A stretch of DNA of 64,000 bases from Streptomyces sp. NBC_00193. GTDB taxonomy: Bacteria > Actinomycetota > Actinomycetes > Streptomycetales > Streptomycetaceae. This document shows, piece after piece, positions 41,006 to 49,549 of this stretch. Made by a program: the position numbers and the translations under genes. The notes under the pieces were generated by a model. The model searched no databases. It worked only from the letters and a program-made list of their open reading frames with translations, and was not told the origin of the DNA. The stretch spans positions 1,736,001 to 1,800,000 of the forward strand of contig NZ_JAPEMM010000001.1 in NCBI RefSeq assembly GCF_026342735.1, given 5' to 3'. The number at the start of each line of letters is the position of its first letter. Positions within the stretch are counted from its first letter, which is position 1.

Positions 41006-42064
41006 TTACGGCGCGGTCTTGACCTCGATCTTCTTGGCGATGATGTCGGCCTTCGCCTTGTCGACCGCGGCGACGAGGTCGGTCATCTCCTTGTACTTCG
41101 GGTTGGAGTCGGCCAGGCCGACGCCGTCCTTGTCCAGGCCGTAGCGGACCTCACCGGACTGCGGCTTGCCGTCCTGGACCGACTTGATCAGGTTGTAGAC
41201 CGAGTCGGAGACGTCCTTGGTGACCGAGGTCAGGATGAAGTCCTTGTACTTCGCCAGACCGGCCTGGTTGTACTGGTCCGAGTCGACGCCGATGGACCAC
41301 TTGCCCTTGGCGGACGCGGCCTCGATGGCACCGGAGCCGGCCAGACCGGCGGCCGAGTAGATCACGTCGGCGCCCTTGTCGAGCTGGCCCTCGGCCGCGG
41401 CCTTGCCCAGGTCGGGCTTGGCGAAGCCGTCGAAGTTCGGCGGCTGCGTCAGGTACTGGACGAGCACCTTGGCGTTCGGGTTGGTGTCCTTGACGCCCTG
41501 CGCGAAGCCGGCCTCGAACTTCTTGATCAGCGGAACCTCGACACCGCCGATGAAGCCGACCGTGCCGGTCTTGGACGCCTTGGCGGCGGCGACGCCGGCC
41601 AGGTAGGAGCCCTGCTCCTCGTTGAAGACGAGGTTGGCGATGTTCTTCGCCTGCACCGAGGTGTCGTCGATGATGCCGAAGGTGGTGTCCGGGAACTTCT
41701 CGGCGACCTTCTTGATGGCCGGCGCGTAGGCGAAGCCGACGCCGATGACCGGGTTGTTGCCCTTGCGGGCCAGCTCGGTGAGGCGCTGGACCTTGTCGGC
41801 CTCGCCCTCGCCGTCGGTGGGCTCCGCCTGGGCGCCCTTGATCTTGAGGTCCGTCTCGGCCTTGTGCAGACCCTCGTAGGCGGCGTCGTTGAACGACTGG
41901 TCGCCGCGGCCACCGATGTCGTACGCGATGGCGGCGGACTTCTCCGCGGAGGACGAGGCGGAGGAAGACGAGTCCGAGGACTTCTTACCACCGCAGGCGG
42001 TGGCCGAGAGGGCCAGCGCGGCGGACGCGAGGCCCACGGTGGCGATCCTGGTGATCCGGCGCAA
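41006..42064 (-). CDS. BMP-family nucleoside-binding lipoprotein
   Basis: 352 residues from TTG 42064, preceded by GAAGGAGCC. The leader (MRRITRIATVGLASAALALS) ends in the lipobox ATACGG, followed by a Ser-rich spacer. The mature part is a BmpA/PnrA (Med) domain: AIAYDIGGRGDQSFNDAAYE with the family Asp-Gln/Phe substrate residues, GVGFAYAPAIKKVAEKFPDT, and NLVFNEEQGSYLAGVAAAKA. It extends to IGVDSDQYNQAGLAKYKDFI. These lipoproteins deliver purine/pyrimidine nucleosides to the adjacent ATPase/two-permease system. It is transcribed separately from that operon. Confidence 0.94.
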   Translation of the reverse strand: MRRITRIATVGLASAALALSATACGGKKSSDSSSSASSSAEKSAAIAYDIGGRGDQSFNDAAYEGLHKAETDLKIKGAQAEPTDGEGEADKVQRLTELARKGNNPVIGVGFAYAPAIKKVAEKFPDTTFGIIDDTSVQAKNIANLVFNEEQGSYLAGVAAAKASKTGTVGFIGGVEVPLIKKFEAGFAQGVKDTNPNAKVLVQYLTQPPNFDGFAKPDLGKAAAEGQLDKGADVIYSAAGLAGSGAIEAASAKGKWSIGVDSDQYNQAGLAKYKDFILTSVTKDVSDSVYNLIKSVQDGKPQSGEVRYGLDKDGVGLADSNPKYKEMTDLVAAVDKAKADIIAKKIEVKTAP

Positions 42065-42125
42065 GGGGAGGCTCCTTCAAAACCTGACCGAAGCGCCACG
42101 ACCGGCGCTGGTTTCGCCGAGATCG

Positions 42126-42137
42126 TAACGCGCGTAG
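42126..42137. promoter_or_regulatory. Nucleoside-regulon operator, site 6 (BMP gene)
   Basis: TAACGCGCGTAG: the right ten bases match the palindrome exactly, the first two do not. 61 bases before the BMP start codon, inside the only promoter-sized gap (42065-42282) for that gene. Confidence 0.6.
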
Positions 42138-42282
42138 ATGTCAGTTAAAGGCCCGTTCATGAGTCGTTATCGGATCGTCGTGAACCAGACAGTGACCGAT
42201 CAGTAACAGCCGACGCATCCAGCCCATGTGTACCAAGGGCCGGACGCGTCCGCCGGATCGACCGCCGATGTTGTAAGAACTT

Positions 42283-43560
42283 CTACCCGGCCGGCCCCGC
42301 GAGCCTGGCGCGTCGCCCTTCGAGCTGGTCGACGGCACGTCCGTCGAGCAGGGCCGCGGCCGTGAAGAACTCCACGCCGACCCCGATCGCGGTCTCGTCG
42401 ACGTCGAAGTCACCCCGGTGCAGATCCCGCTTCGCCGTGTCCCCCGGCGTACGGACGCCCAGGCGCGCCATGGCTCCGGGGACGTGCTCCAGGTACCAGG
42501 AGAAGTCCTCGCCGCCCAGGCTCTGCTCGGTGTCCTCGACCGAGTCCGCCCCGCGCCGGGCGCCCATCGCCTCGCGCAGCAGTTCGGTGACCATCGGATC
42601 GTTGACGACCGGAGGCACCCCGCGCACGTAGGTGATCTCCGACTTGGCCCGGTGCATCGAGGCGATCTCGTCGATGATCGCGTGGATCTGGTCGGGGGCC
42701 TCGTGCCAGGAGGCCAGGTCCAGGCACCGAACGGTTCCGGACAGCTCCGCGTGCATCGGGATGACGTTGCAGGCGTGCCCGGCCTCGATCCGGCCCCAGG
42801 TGACCGACATGCCCGAGCGGGCGTCCATCCGCTTGGTCAGCAGCGCCGGCAGGTCGAGGGCGAGCCGGGCGGCCGCCGTCACCAGGTCGGTGGTCAGGTG
42901 CGGACGGGCGGTGTGCCCGCCGGGCCCTTCGAGGGTGACCTCCAGCCGGTCGCAGGCCGAGGTGATGGGCCCGGTGCGCAGGCCGATGCGGCCGGCGTCG
43001 ACCCGGGGGTCGCAGTGCAGGGCGATGATCTTGCCCACGCCGTCCAGCACCCCGGAGTCGATGGCCTCGGTGGCGCCGCCGGGCAGCACCTCCTCGGCGG
43101 GCTGGAAGAGCAGCCGCACCGGCCGGGGCAGCTCGCCCCGGCGGTCGAGCTCGGCGAGGACGAGGCCGGCGCCGAGCACCACGGTGGTGTGCACGTCGTG
43201 GCCGCAGGCGTGGGCGCGGTCCGGGACGGTGGAGCGGTACGAGACGTGCGTCTTGGCATCCGGGATGGGCAGGGCGTCGATGTCCGCGCGCAGGGCCAGC
43301 ATGGGACGTACTCCGTCCCAGGTGCCGACGTCACAGATGAGACCGGTGCCCGACTTCAGCACCCTCGGGCGCAGGCCCGCTTTCTCCAGCCGGGCCTTGA
43401 TCGCCGCCGTGGTGCGGAACTCCTGGTGTCCTAGCTCGGGATGCATGTGCAAGTCCCGGCGGAAGGCGATCAGTTCGGCACGCAGGTGGTCCGGAAGCTT
43501 GCCGGGCAGCTCGGGCCGGTCGGGCGTGCCGGGCAGGGCGGTCTGGGACTCGCGGGACAT
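42283..43560 (-). CDS. M20-family amidohydrolase
   Basis: 425 residues from ATG 43560 (a GTG at 43572 is an alternative). M20D-type metallohydrolase: RRDLHMHPELGHQEFRT, ALRADIDALPIPDA, the metal site HACGHDVHTTVVLGAG, and LFQPAEEVLPGGATEA with the second metal ligand. It ends with the C-terminal catalytic block LGGEDFSWYLEHVPGAMARLG. Members cleave N-acyl amino acids, amides or indoleacetyl-type conjugates. No substrate can be given from sequence. It lies upstream of the BMP lipoprotein gene but is separated by 218 bases with the operator-like site, so it is likely independent. Confidence 0.92.
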   Translation of the reverse strand: MSRESQTALPGTPDRPELPGKLPDHLRAELIAFRRDLHMHPELGHQEFRTTAAIKARLEKAGLRPRVLKSGTGLICDVGTWDGVRPMLALRADIDALPIPDAKTHVSYRSTVPDRAHACGHDVHTTVVLGAGLVLAELDRRGELPRPVRLLFQPAEEVLPGGATEAIDSGVLDGVGKIIALHCDPRVDAGRIGLRTGPITSACDRLEVTLEGPGGHTARPHLTTDLVTAAARLALDLPALLTKRMDARSGMSVTWGRIEAGHACNVIPMHAELSGTVRCLDLASWHEAPDQIHAIIDEIASMHRAKSEITYVRGVPPVVNDPMVTELLREAMGARRGADSVEDTEQSLGGEDFSWYLEHVPGAMARLGVRTPGDTAKRDLHRGDFDVDETAIGVGVEFFTAAALLDGRAVDQLEGRRARLAGPAG

Positions 43561-43709
43561 CAACTGGTTCACCCGTTTAAGGGTAGGCCCACCCATGGGT
43601 CAACTGACTGGAGATCACCAAAAGTTCATGCCGTTAGGGGAAAGAAACCCGGCCTCTGGACGCATGACCGGATGAAGGCGCGGGTAAACTCGCGCGCTCA
43701 CTCATGCAC

Positions 43710-44882
43710 TCATCCGGCCGCCTGAGCCGTCTGAGCAGGAAGTCTGTGCACATCACGGGCGGTGTCGGTGACTCCGGCGAGGAAACCGCGGGCCCGCTCC
43801 GAAGCCGACGGGGTGAGCCAGCTCGGATCGACATCGCATACGGCCACGGTCACGCCGGTGCCGATCAGCGCGTAGGGCAGGGTGTGGACGACCGTGGACG
43901 GGAAGCTGACGATGGTCCGGCCGACCGGGCCCCGCCGGGCGATCAGCTCCAGCGGCAGGTCCGGACGTACGATCTCCAGCCCCGTCGCCTCGCTCAGGAC
44001 GCGCAGCTTCTCCGGGGATTCCCGGCGGTGGGCGAAGTAGCGGGTCGCGCCGTGTTCCAGGGTCAGGGCGCGCACCGCCTCCAGATAGCGGTCCGGGTCG
44101 ACCACGCCGGTCTCCACCAGCGAGGTCCCGACCAGGTCGGTGCCCTTGGTCAGACGGGGCGGGCCGAACCGGGCCCGGGTCCACGCGAAGTCGTTGAGCC
44201 GGACGGTCATCCCGCTGTGCGCGGTGACCGGCATCGAGCTGAACACCTCGACGCGGCGGCGGCCGTCCGGGCCCGGGGTGAACCGGCGCCGGGCCGTCGC
44301 CGACACCGGCGCGTACGCCAGCTCGCGCAGCCGGCCCGGGAGGCCTCCGCCGCCGACCCGGTGCCAGCGCACGAGGCGCTCGCCGCGGGCCGTCTGGGCG
44401 ACGAACTCCATGGTCGCGGTGCCGTCGTCGACCACGACGAGCTCCTCGGCCCGGACGAGCGTGAGCAGGAGCTGCACGTAGCGGGAGAACGGATCCCCTA
44501 TCACCACCCGCTCGGCCGCCCGCACCTCCCGCGCGAGCGCGGCGAAGGCCTTGACCGGCGCGAACCGGCCGCCGCGGGCCTCCTGCCAGCGCACCTCGTG
44601 CCCCTCGTCCCGGGCCAGCCCCGCCATCCGGCGCAGCTGGCCGCGGGACATGGGGTCGGTGGGCGGGAGCACGACGATGCGCAGGCCCTGCACGGCGTCC
44701 GGTGCGGCCGACCCGGACACCCCGGCCGGACCGGGACCGGTCCCGCCGCCGCGGGCCGGCTGGCGCGGGACGACTCCGAGGAGCCGGCCGGCGCCCCGGG
44801 CGTGCGCCCACTCCAGGACGTTGAGGAGCTGGACCGGGCTCTCCACGAAGGCCAGCGTCGGGGCGGGGGCTGAGGGGGTCAC
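43710..44882 (-). CDS. Polysialyltransferase-like glycosyltransferase
   Basis: 390 residues from GTG 44882. The N-terminus LAFVESPVQLLNVLEWAHA matches the SPVQ(L/Y)xxN opening of the alpha-2,8-polysialyltransferase/CMP-sialic-acid transferase-like family. Other features are VVIGDPFSRYVQLLLTLVRA, VVVDDGTATMEFVAQ and RYFAHRRESPEKLRVLSEAT (the H-R-R-E region of the family). It continues IVSFPSTVVHTLPYALIGTG. The likely role is transfer of a nonulosonic acid to a cell-wall glycan. It is the distal gene of the cluster containing NeuA-NeuB and related transferases. Confidence 0.85.
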   Translation of the reverse strand: MTPSAPAPTLAFVESPVQLLNVLEWAHARGAGRLLGVVPRQPARGGGTGPGPAGVSGSAAPDAVQGLRIVVLPPTDPMSRGQLRRMAGLARDEGHEVRWQEARGGRFAPVKAFAALAREVRAAERVVIGDPFSRYVQLLLTLVRAEELVVVDDGTATMEFVAQTARGERLVRWHRVGGGGLPGRLRELAYAPVSATARRRFTPGPDGRRRVEVFSSMPVTAHSGMTVRLNDFAWTRARFGPPRLTKGTDLVGTSLVETGVVDPDRYLEAVRALTLEHGATRYFAHRRESPEKLRVLSEATGLEIVRPDLPLELIARRGPVGRTIVSFPSTVVHTLPYALIGTGVTVAVCDVDPSWLTPSASERARGFLAGVTDTARDVHRLPAQTAQAAG

Positions 44883-45015
44883 CAGGTACTCCTCGTCGGA
44901 GGGTGGAGGGGACGGGTGCGGCCACGGCCGGCGTGCGCCGGACGGAGTCCGGCGCAGCGCCCCGAAGCCCGGGAGGCCCGCCAGGGCCGAGCGGTACGAG
45001 GGGCGCGTGGAGAAC

Positions 45016-46962
45016 TCACACCGCGGCGAGCTCCCCCTGGACGCGGCGGAGCTTCTTCATCGGGCCGAGCTCGGAGGCGTAGACCCGCTTGACGCCGTCG
45101 CCCAGCGCGGTCTCGATGGTGCGGATGTCGCGGACCAGGCGGCTCAGGCCGCCCGGCTCTACGGAGGCGGCCTGGTCGGAGCCCCACATCGCGCGGTCGA
45201 GGGTGATGTGGCGCTCGACGAAGGTGGCACCGAGGGCGACGGCGGCCAGGGTGGTCTGCAGGCCCGTCTCGTGGCCGGAGTAGCCGATCGGGACGTTCGG
45301 GTACTCCTCCTGGAGGGTGTTGATCACCCGCAGGTTGAGCTCCTCGGCCTTGGCCGGGTACGTCGAGGTGGCGTGGCAGAGCAGGATGTTGTCGCTGCCG
45401 AGCACCTCCACCGCGTGCCGGATCTGCTTCGGGGTGGACATGCCGGTGGAGAGGACGACGGTGCGGCCGGTGGAGCGCAGCGCGCGCAGCAGTTCGTCGT
45501 CGGTCAGCGAGGCGGAGGCGACCTTGTGGGCGGGGACGTCGAACTTCTCCAGGAAGGCGACGGCCTCGGTGTCCCACGGGGAGGCGAACCAGTCGATGCC
45601 GCGCTTGGCGCAGTGCTCGTCGATGGCGCGGTACTCGCCCTCGCCGAACTCCACGCGGTGGCGGTAGTCGATGTAGGTCATCCGGCCCCAGGGGGTGTCG
45701 CGCTCGATGTCCCACTGGTCGCGGGGGGTGCAGATCTCGGGGGTGCGCTTCTGGAACTTCACGGCGTCGCAGCCGGCTTCGGCGGCGGCGTCGATGAGGG
45801 CGAGGGCGTTGCCGAGGTCGCCGTTGTGGTTGATGCCGATCTCGCCGACGACGTAGACGGGGTGGCCCGGTCCGGCGGTGCGGGAGCCGAAGGTACGGAG
45901 GCGGGGGGCGGGGGTGACCGTCATGGCAGGGCTGTCCTTCGGAGCGTGGGGTGTACGAGGAGGTGCGGGCACTGGGGTGTGGGCTGGGGTGTGAGCCGGG
46001 GTGTTGACCGGGGTGGTGGCCGAGGCCGGGAGGGGTGTGCGGGCCGGGGCGGCGAGGGGGGCGAGTACGGGGACGAGGGCGCGGGCGCGGGCCAGGTCGT
46101 GGGGGTCGTCGATCTCCAGCACCCGTGCCGGGTCGGTGGCGACCGGGACGGTCCGCCCGAAGAACCGGTGGCGGGCGGTCCGGAAACCGGCGGCGTCCAT
46201 GGCGTAGGCGGCGCCGGTCTCCAGCAGGTCCTGGGGGCGGTCCTGGCGGCGGGGGCGGTACGAGGTGTCGTGGTTGACCCCGGTCCCGGAGCCGTCGGGC
46301 GCCGCCCGCCAGAGGAAGCCGTGGAAGGGGGCTGCGGTGAGCGCGGAGTCGGCGGCGCCGGACGCGACGGCGGCGGCGACGGACTCCACGTCGGAGGCGG
46401 TGACGAAGGGGCTGGTGCACTGGACGAGGAGGACCACGTCGACGGTGACGGAGTGCAGCTCCTCGAAGGCGTCGAGCGCGTGCAGCAGGGCGGCCTCGCT
46501 GGTCGCGGTGTCCCCCGAGATCCCGGCGGGCCGCCGCAGCACCACGGCCCCGGCCCCGCGGGCGGCGTCGCCGATGGCCTCGGAGTCGGTGGACACCAGG
46601 ACGTCGGTGACGGTCGCGGCCCCCAGGCAGGCCCGGACGGCCCGGACCACGAGCGGCATCCCGCCGACGTCGGCCAGGTTCTTCCCGGGCACGCCCTTGG
46701 ACCCCCCGCGCGCGGGGATCACGGCGAGCACCCTGGGCACGGCGCGGGCCTCGCGGAGGGACCCCGCGGTGGCCGGGGCGGGGACGACGGCGTGCGGAGC
46801 TGCGGCGCGTGGGGCGACCGCGGGCAGGGCTGCGGCCCGTGTCACGGCCGCGGGCATGGCTGCGGCGGGCGCAGCTGCGGCGCGGGTGGCGGCAGCGGCG
46901 CGGGTGGCGGCGGCGCGGGCAACGGCGGCGCGCGTAACGGCTCGGGCCGGGCGGGGGCTCAC
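45016..46962 (-). CDS. NeuA-NeuB fusion: acylneuraminate cytidylyltransferase / nonulosonate synthase
   Basis: 648 residues from GTG 46962, which overlaps the upstream gene's stop as GTGA. Residues 1-74 are an Ala/Arg/Thr/Pro-rich stretch (SPRPARAVTRAAVARAAA). About 75-300 is a NeuA-type cytidylyltransferase (VPRVLAVIPARGGSKGVPGK, VSTDSEAIGDAARGAGAVVL, VQCTSPFVTASDVES). A Pro/Thr/Ala linker of about 45 residues (TPVNTPAHTPAHTPVPAPPR) follows. Residues 347-648 form NeuB: VYVVGEIGINHNGDLGNALA, AVKFQKRTPEICTPRDQ, and the C-terminal GYSGHETGLQTTLAAVALGA with EPGGLSRLVRDIRTIE. No stop codon separates the two halves in this frame. An ATG at 45924 with an AAGGA site could also start NeuB alone. NeuB makes a nonulosonic acid, for example Neu5Ac or Kdn, from a hexose and phosphoenolpyruvate; NeuA activates it with CTP. 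Confidence 0.88.
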   Translation of the reverse strand: MSPRPARAVTRAAVARAAATRAAAATRAAAAPAAAMPAAVTRAAALPAVAPRAAAPHAVVPAPATAGSLREARAVPRVLAVIPARGGSKGVPGKNLADVGGMPLVVRAVRACLGAATVTDVLVSTDSEAIGDAARGAGAVVLRRPAGISGDTATSEAALLHALDAFEELHSVTVDVVLLVQCTSPFVTASDVESVAAAVASGAADSALTAAPFHGFLWRAAPDGSGTGVNHDTSYRPRRQDRPQDLLETGAAYAMDAAGFRTARHRFFGRTVPVATDPARVLEIDDPHDLARARALVPVLAPLAAPARTPLPASATTPVNTPAHTPAHTPVPAPPRTPHAPKDSPAMTVTPAPRLRTFGSRTAGPGHPVYVVGEIGINHNGDLGNALALIDAAAEAGCDAVKFQKRTPEICTPRDQWDIERDTPWGRMTYIDYRHRVEFGEGEYRAIDEHCAKRGIDWFASPWDTEAVAFLEKFDVPAHKVASASLTDDELLRALRSTGRTVVLSTGMSTPKQIRHAVEVLGSDNILLCHATSTYPAKAEELNLRVINTLQEEYPNVPIGYSGHETGLQTTLAAVALGATFVERHITLDRAMWGSDQAASVEPGGLSRLVRDIRTIETALGDGVKRVYASELGPMKKLRRVQGELAAV

Positions 46963-48404
46963 AGCTCCCCCAGGCGGCGGATCACCGGCGCGACGCGCTG
47001 GACGCCGTGGCGGTAGGCGCCCCGGGCGGCTTCGCGCAGGTGGGCGCGGAGCAGGCGGCGCAGCCGGGACCCGTCGGCGCCGGTCCGGGCCGCGCCTGGC
47101 AACGGGTGCCCGTCGGGGCCGAGATGGTGCCTGGCCAGGATCCCGGGCAGGTATCCCGGCGCGGTGTCCTGGGTGTAGTAGGGCGCCACGGGCGGGAGCG
47201 GAGCCCCGCCCAGCAGTTCCGCGAGGCGTACCCGCGCGGCGGTGTAGGGGTCGTGCCCGCCGGAGTCCGCGGCCGGTCCGGGCGCCGGGGCGGCGGAGGC
47301 GGCAGGTGCTGCCGGGGTCACCGAGCCCGCCGGGGTCGCCGGTGCGCCCACGCCCTGGGCCGCCAGCCAGTCCGGATCCGCCTTCGGGAGCAGGCCCGCG
47401 TCGAGCTGGGTCCAGGAGGCCAGGCAGCCGGAGCCCAGGAAGTGGTGGTTGCCGAGGGTCTCGCGGACGCCGAGGTCGGTCAGGACGGCCGTCGGGATGC
47501 CCCGGTGGAGGGATTCCAGGGCCGCCGTGGAGGAGACGGTGACCAGCAGGTCCGTGGTGTCCAGGACCTCGCCCATGTTCCCGTACACCAGACGGCAGTT
47601 GGAGGGGAGGCCACCGGGGAGCTGCTCCGCGAGGCGCTGGTACGGGAGCTCCTCCAGGTGCGTGGTGTGCTCCCCCGGGCGGCTGCGCAGTTTGATCAGC
47701 ACCTCGCGCCCGGGGTGCAGCCGGGCGTGTTCCGCGGCGCGGCGCAGCAGGTACGTGCGGTCCGCGCGGGCGTCCGGCACGGACGGCTGGACCGCGAAGA
47801 CCACCCGGTGGGCCGTGCTCCCGACCGGCTCGTACCCGTCCGCGTCGGCCGGTGCGAGGAAGGGGAGGGCGGTTTCCACGACGGCCCCGGCGTCGGCGCC
47901 GACTCCCTCGTAGACCGCGCGGAACCGCCCGGCGTCGTGGCGGGAGTTGGCGAGGACCAGGTCGGCCCCGTGGCGCAGCAGCAGGCCGTCGGCGAGCTTC
48001 TCGTAGACGACTCCGACGTACCCGGTGACGAACGCCGGCCGTGCGGCCGGCTCCGGCCACAGGGCGCGGGCCCCGTGCAGGACAGCCTGGACGGCGCCGC
48101 CGACCAGGGCTAGGACCACCACGTCGTATCGGTCGCGGGGTTCGCGCTCCGGCGCCGCGAGTTCGGCGAGGAATCCCGCGCAGGTGACTTCGGTGAGCCG
48201 GTCCGCCCGGACCCCGACCTCGCCGAGCTGGCGCGCGGTGGGCGTGGCCCGGCCGCGGAGCAGGTATCCGGTCAGGTGGACGGAGTCCGGTTCCGGGGAA
48301 AGGCGGCGCGCGGTGAGCGCTCCCCATTTCCAGCGGGTGTCGGAATCGGCGAGTACGGCCACACGGAGGGCGGCCGGATGGGCCGCGCGGTTGCTTGCTG
48401 GCAC
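46959..48404 (-). CDS. Glycosyltransferase-like protein (DUF6716 type)
   Basis: 481 residues from GTG 48404. The start ALRVAVLADSDTRWKWGALT resembles the glycosyltransferase-like proteins annotated DUF6716 in Streptomyces. Later features include FVTGYVGVVYEKLADGLLLR, LVYGNMGEVLDTTDLLVTVS and SSTAALESLHRGIPTAVLTD, the last like the nucleotide-sugar-binding region of capsule-type transferases. A low-complexity Ala/Pro insert (PAGSVTPAAPAASAAPAPGP) occurs near residue 390. It is translationally coupled to the NeuA-NeuB gene by the GTGA overlap and is divergent from the GT2 gene. Confidence 0.82.
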   Translation of the reverse strand: MPASNRAAHPAALRVAVLADSDTRWKWGALTARRLSPEPDSVHLTGYLLRGRATPTARQLGEVGVRADRLTEVTCAGFLAELAAPEREPRDRYDVVVLALVGGAVQAVLHGARALWPEPAARPAFVTGYVGVVYEKLADGLLLRHGADLVLANSRHDAGRFRAVYEGVGADAGAVVETALPFLAPADADGYEPVGSTAHRVVFAVQPSVPDARADRTYLLRRAAEHARLHPGREVLIKLRSRPGEHTTHLEELPYQRLAEQLPGGLPSNCRLVYGNMGEVLDTTDLLVTVSSTAALESLHRGIPTAVLTDLGVRETLGNHHFLGSGCLASWTQLDAGLLPKADPDWLAAQGVGAPATPAGSVTPAAPAASAAPAPGPAADSGGHDPYTAARVRLAELLGGAPLPPVAPYYTQDTAPGYLPGILARHHLGPDGHPLPGAARTGADGSRLRRLLRAHLREAARGAYRHGVQRVAPVIRRLGEL

Positions 48405-48580
48405 CCGGCAGAAGTTATTCCGGCTTTTCGGTGATCGGCCCAACGAACGCACAACAGCGGGTTAACAACCCGCCGACTCCATGCGAAAGCGTGCGGGTTA
48501 ACGCGCCTGCCGTGCGTCGTTCACATGGAATCCGCGTCCGGGCCACAGTGAATGACGAACGGCGCTCTAATGTCTCGCGA

Positions 48581-49549
48581 GTGCTCAAGCTCTCTGTTGT
48601 CGTGCCGTTCTTCAACGTGCAGACGTATGCGCCGGATGCCCTGAAAAGCCTCGAAGTCAACGCTCGGGACGATTTCGAGTTCCTGCTCGTCGACGACCGC
48701 TCGACGGACGGGACGCCCGCGCTCCTGGAACGGGCGGCCCGCGAGCTGCCCGGCGCCGTGCACCTCAGACACGAGCGCAACGGCGGCCTGGCGACGGCGC
48801 GCAACACCGGTCTGGACGCGGCCCGCGGGGAGTACATCGCCTTCCTGGACGGGGACGACTGGCTGGCGCCGGGCCACCTGGCCCGCACCCTGTCCGCCAT
48901 CGAGGCCCTGAACTGCGATTTCGTCCGCACCGACCACGTCCAGTGCACGGGCAGGACGCGCAGTGTCCAGCGCGTCCCCTACGGGCCGGAGTCGGTGGTG
49001 GCCGATCCGCGCACCGCGATCCTGCCCGTCGCCCGCGCGACCTCGGTGGACTATCCGTACGCCTGGGCGGGGATGTACCACCGGCGGCTGCTGGACCGCG
49101 GGCTGCTGCACTTCACGGACGGTCTGCGGACGGCGGAGGACCGGCCGTGGATCTGGCGGCTGCACCGGGAGGCGGAGTCCTTCGCCCCGGTCGGTCTGCC
49201 CGGAATCTTCTACCGTCGCGGGGTTTCCACCTCGCTGACACAAATCGGCGACGAGCGGCAGCTCGATTTCATTCGGGCATTCGATCAGGTTCTGTCGGAA
49301 ACGGCCGCCGACCGGGAATCCGATCTCCTCCTCCCGAAGGCCGTCCGAACGTATTGTGCAATTATCGCGCACCATGTCGGGTCCATCGAAAGGTTCGAAC
49401 CATCCGTGGCCAGAAAACTCCGCTCGATGAGCGCGGCCGCACTCGGCAGAATGCCGCAGCAGCTCCTGGACCAGACCCTGGACTCGATGGACGCCGACCG
49501 CGCGGCCCTGCTCCGCCGGCTCCGGCGCCGCACGGCGGTGACGGCGTGA
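48581..49549 (+). CDS. Family 2 glycosyltransferase
   Basis: 322 residues from GTG 48581 (VLKLSVVVPFFNVQTYAPDA); a GTG at 48548 is an alternative. GT-A fold, family 2: SVVVPFFN, LLVDDRSTDGTPALLERAA, ERNGGLATARNTGLDAARGE and YIAFLDGDDWL with the DxD metal site. Then comes an acceptor-site region (GLRTAEDRPWIWRLHREA) and a C-terminal helical tail. It uses a nucleotide sugar to extend a wall glycan. Its stop overlaps the next start by GTGA. No membrane segment, so it acts on the cytoplasmic face. Confidence 0.92.
   Translation: MLKLSVVVPFFNVQTYAPDALKSLEVNARDDFEFLLVDDRSTDGTPALLERAARELPGAVHLRHERNGGLATARNTGLDAARGEYIAFLDGDDWLAPGHLARTLSAIEALNCDFVRTDHVQCTGRTRSVQRVPYGPESVVADPRTAILPVARATSVDYPYAWAGMYHRRLLDRGLLHFTDGLRTAEDRPWIWRLHREAESFAPVGLPGIFYRRGVSTSLTQIGDERQLDFIRAFDQVLSETAADRESDLLLPKAVRTYCAIIAHHVGSIERFEPSVARKLRSMSAAALGRMPQQLLDQTLDSMDADRAALLRRLRRRTAVTA

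Noticed and set aside
46963..48327. Arg/Pro/Gly-rich extension of the NeuA-NeuB frame running over the upstream gene
   Set aside because: It is the shadow of the DUF6716-type glycosyltransferase in another phase; the GTGA overlap at 46959-46962 fixes the real start.
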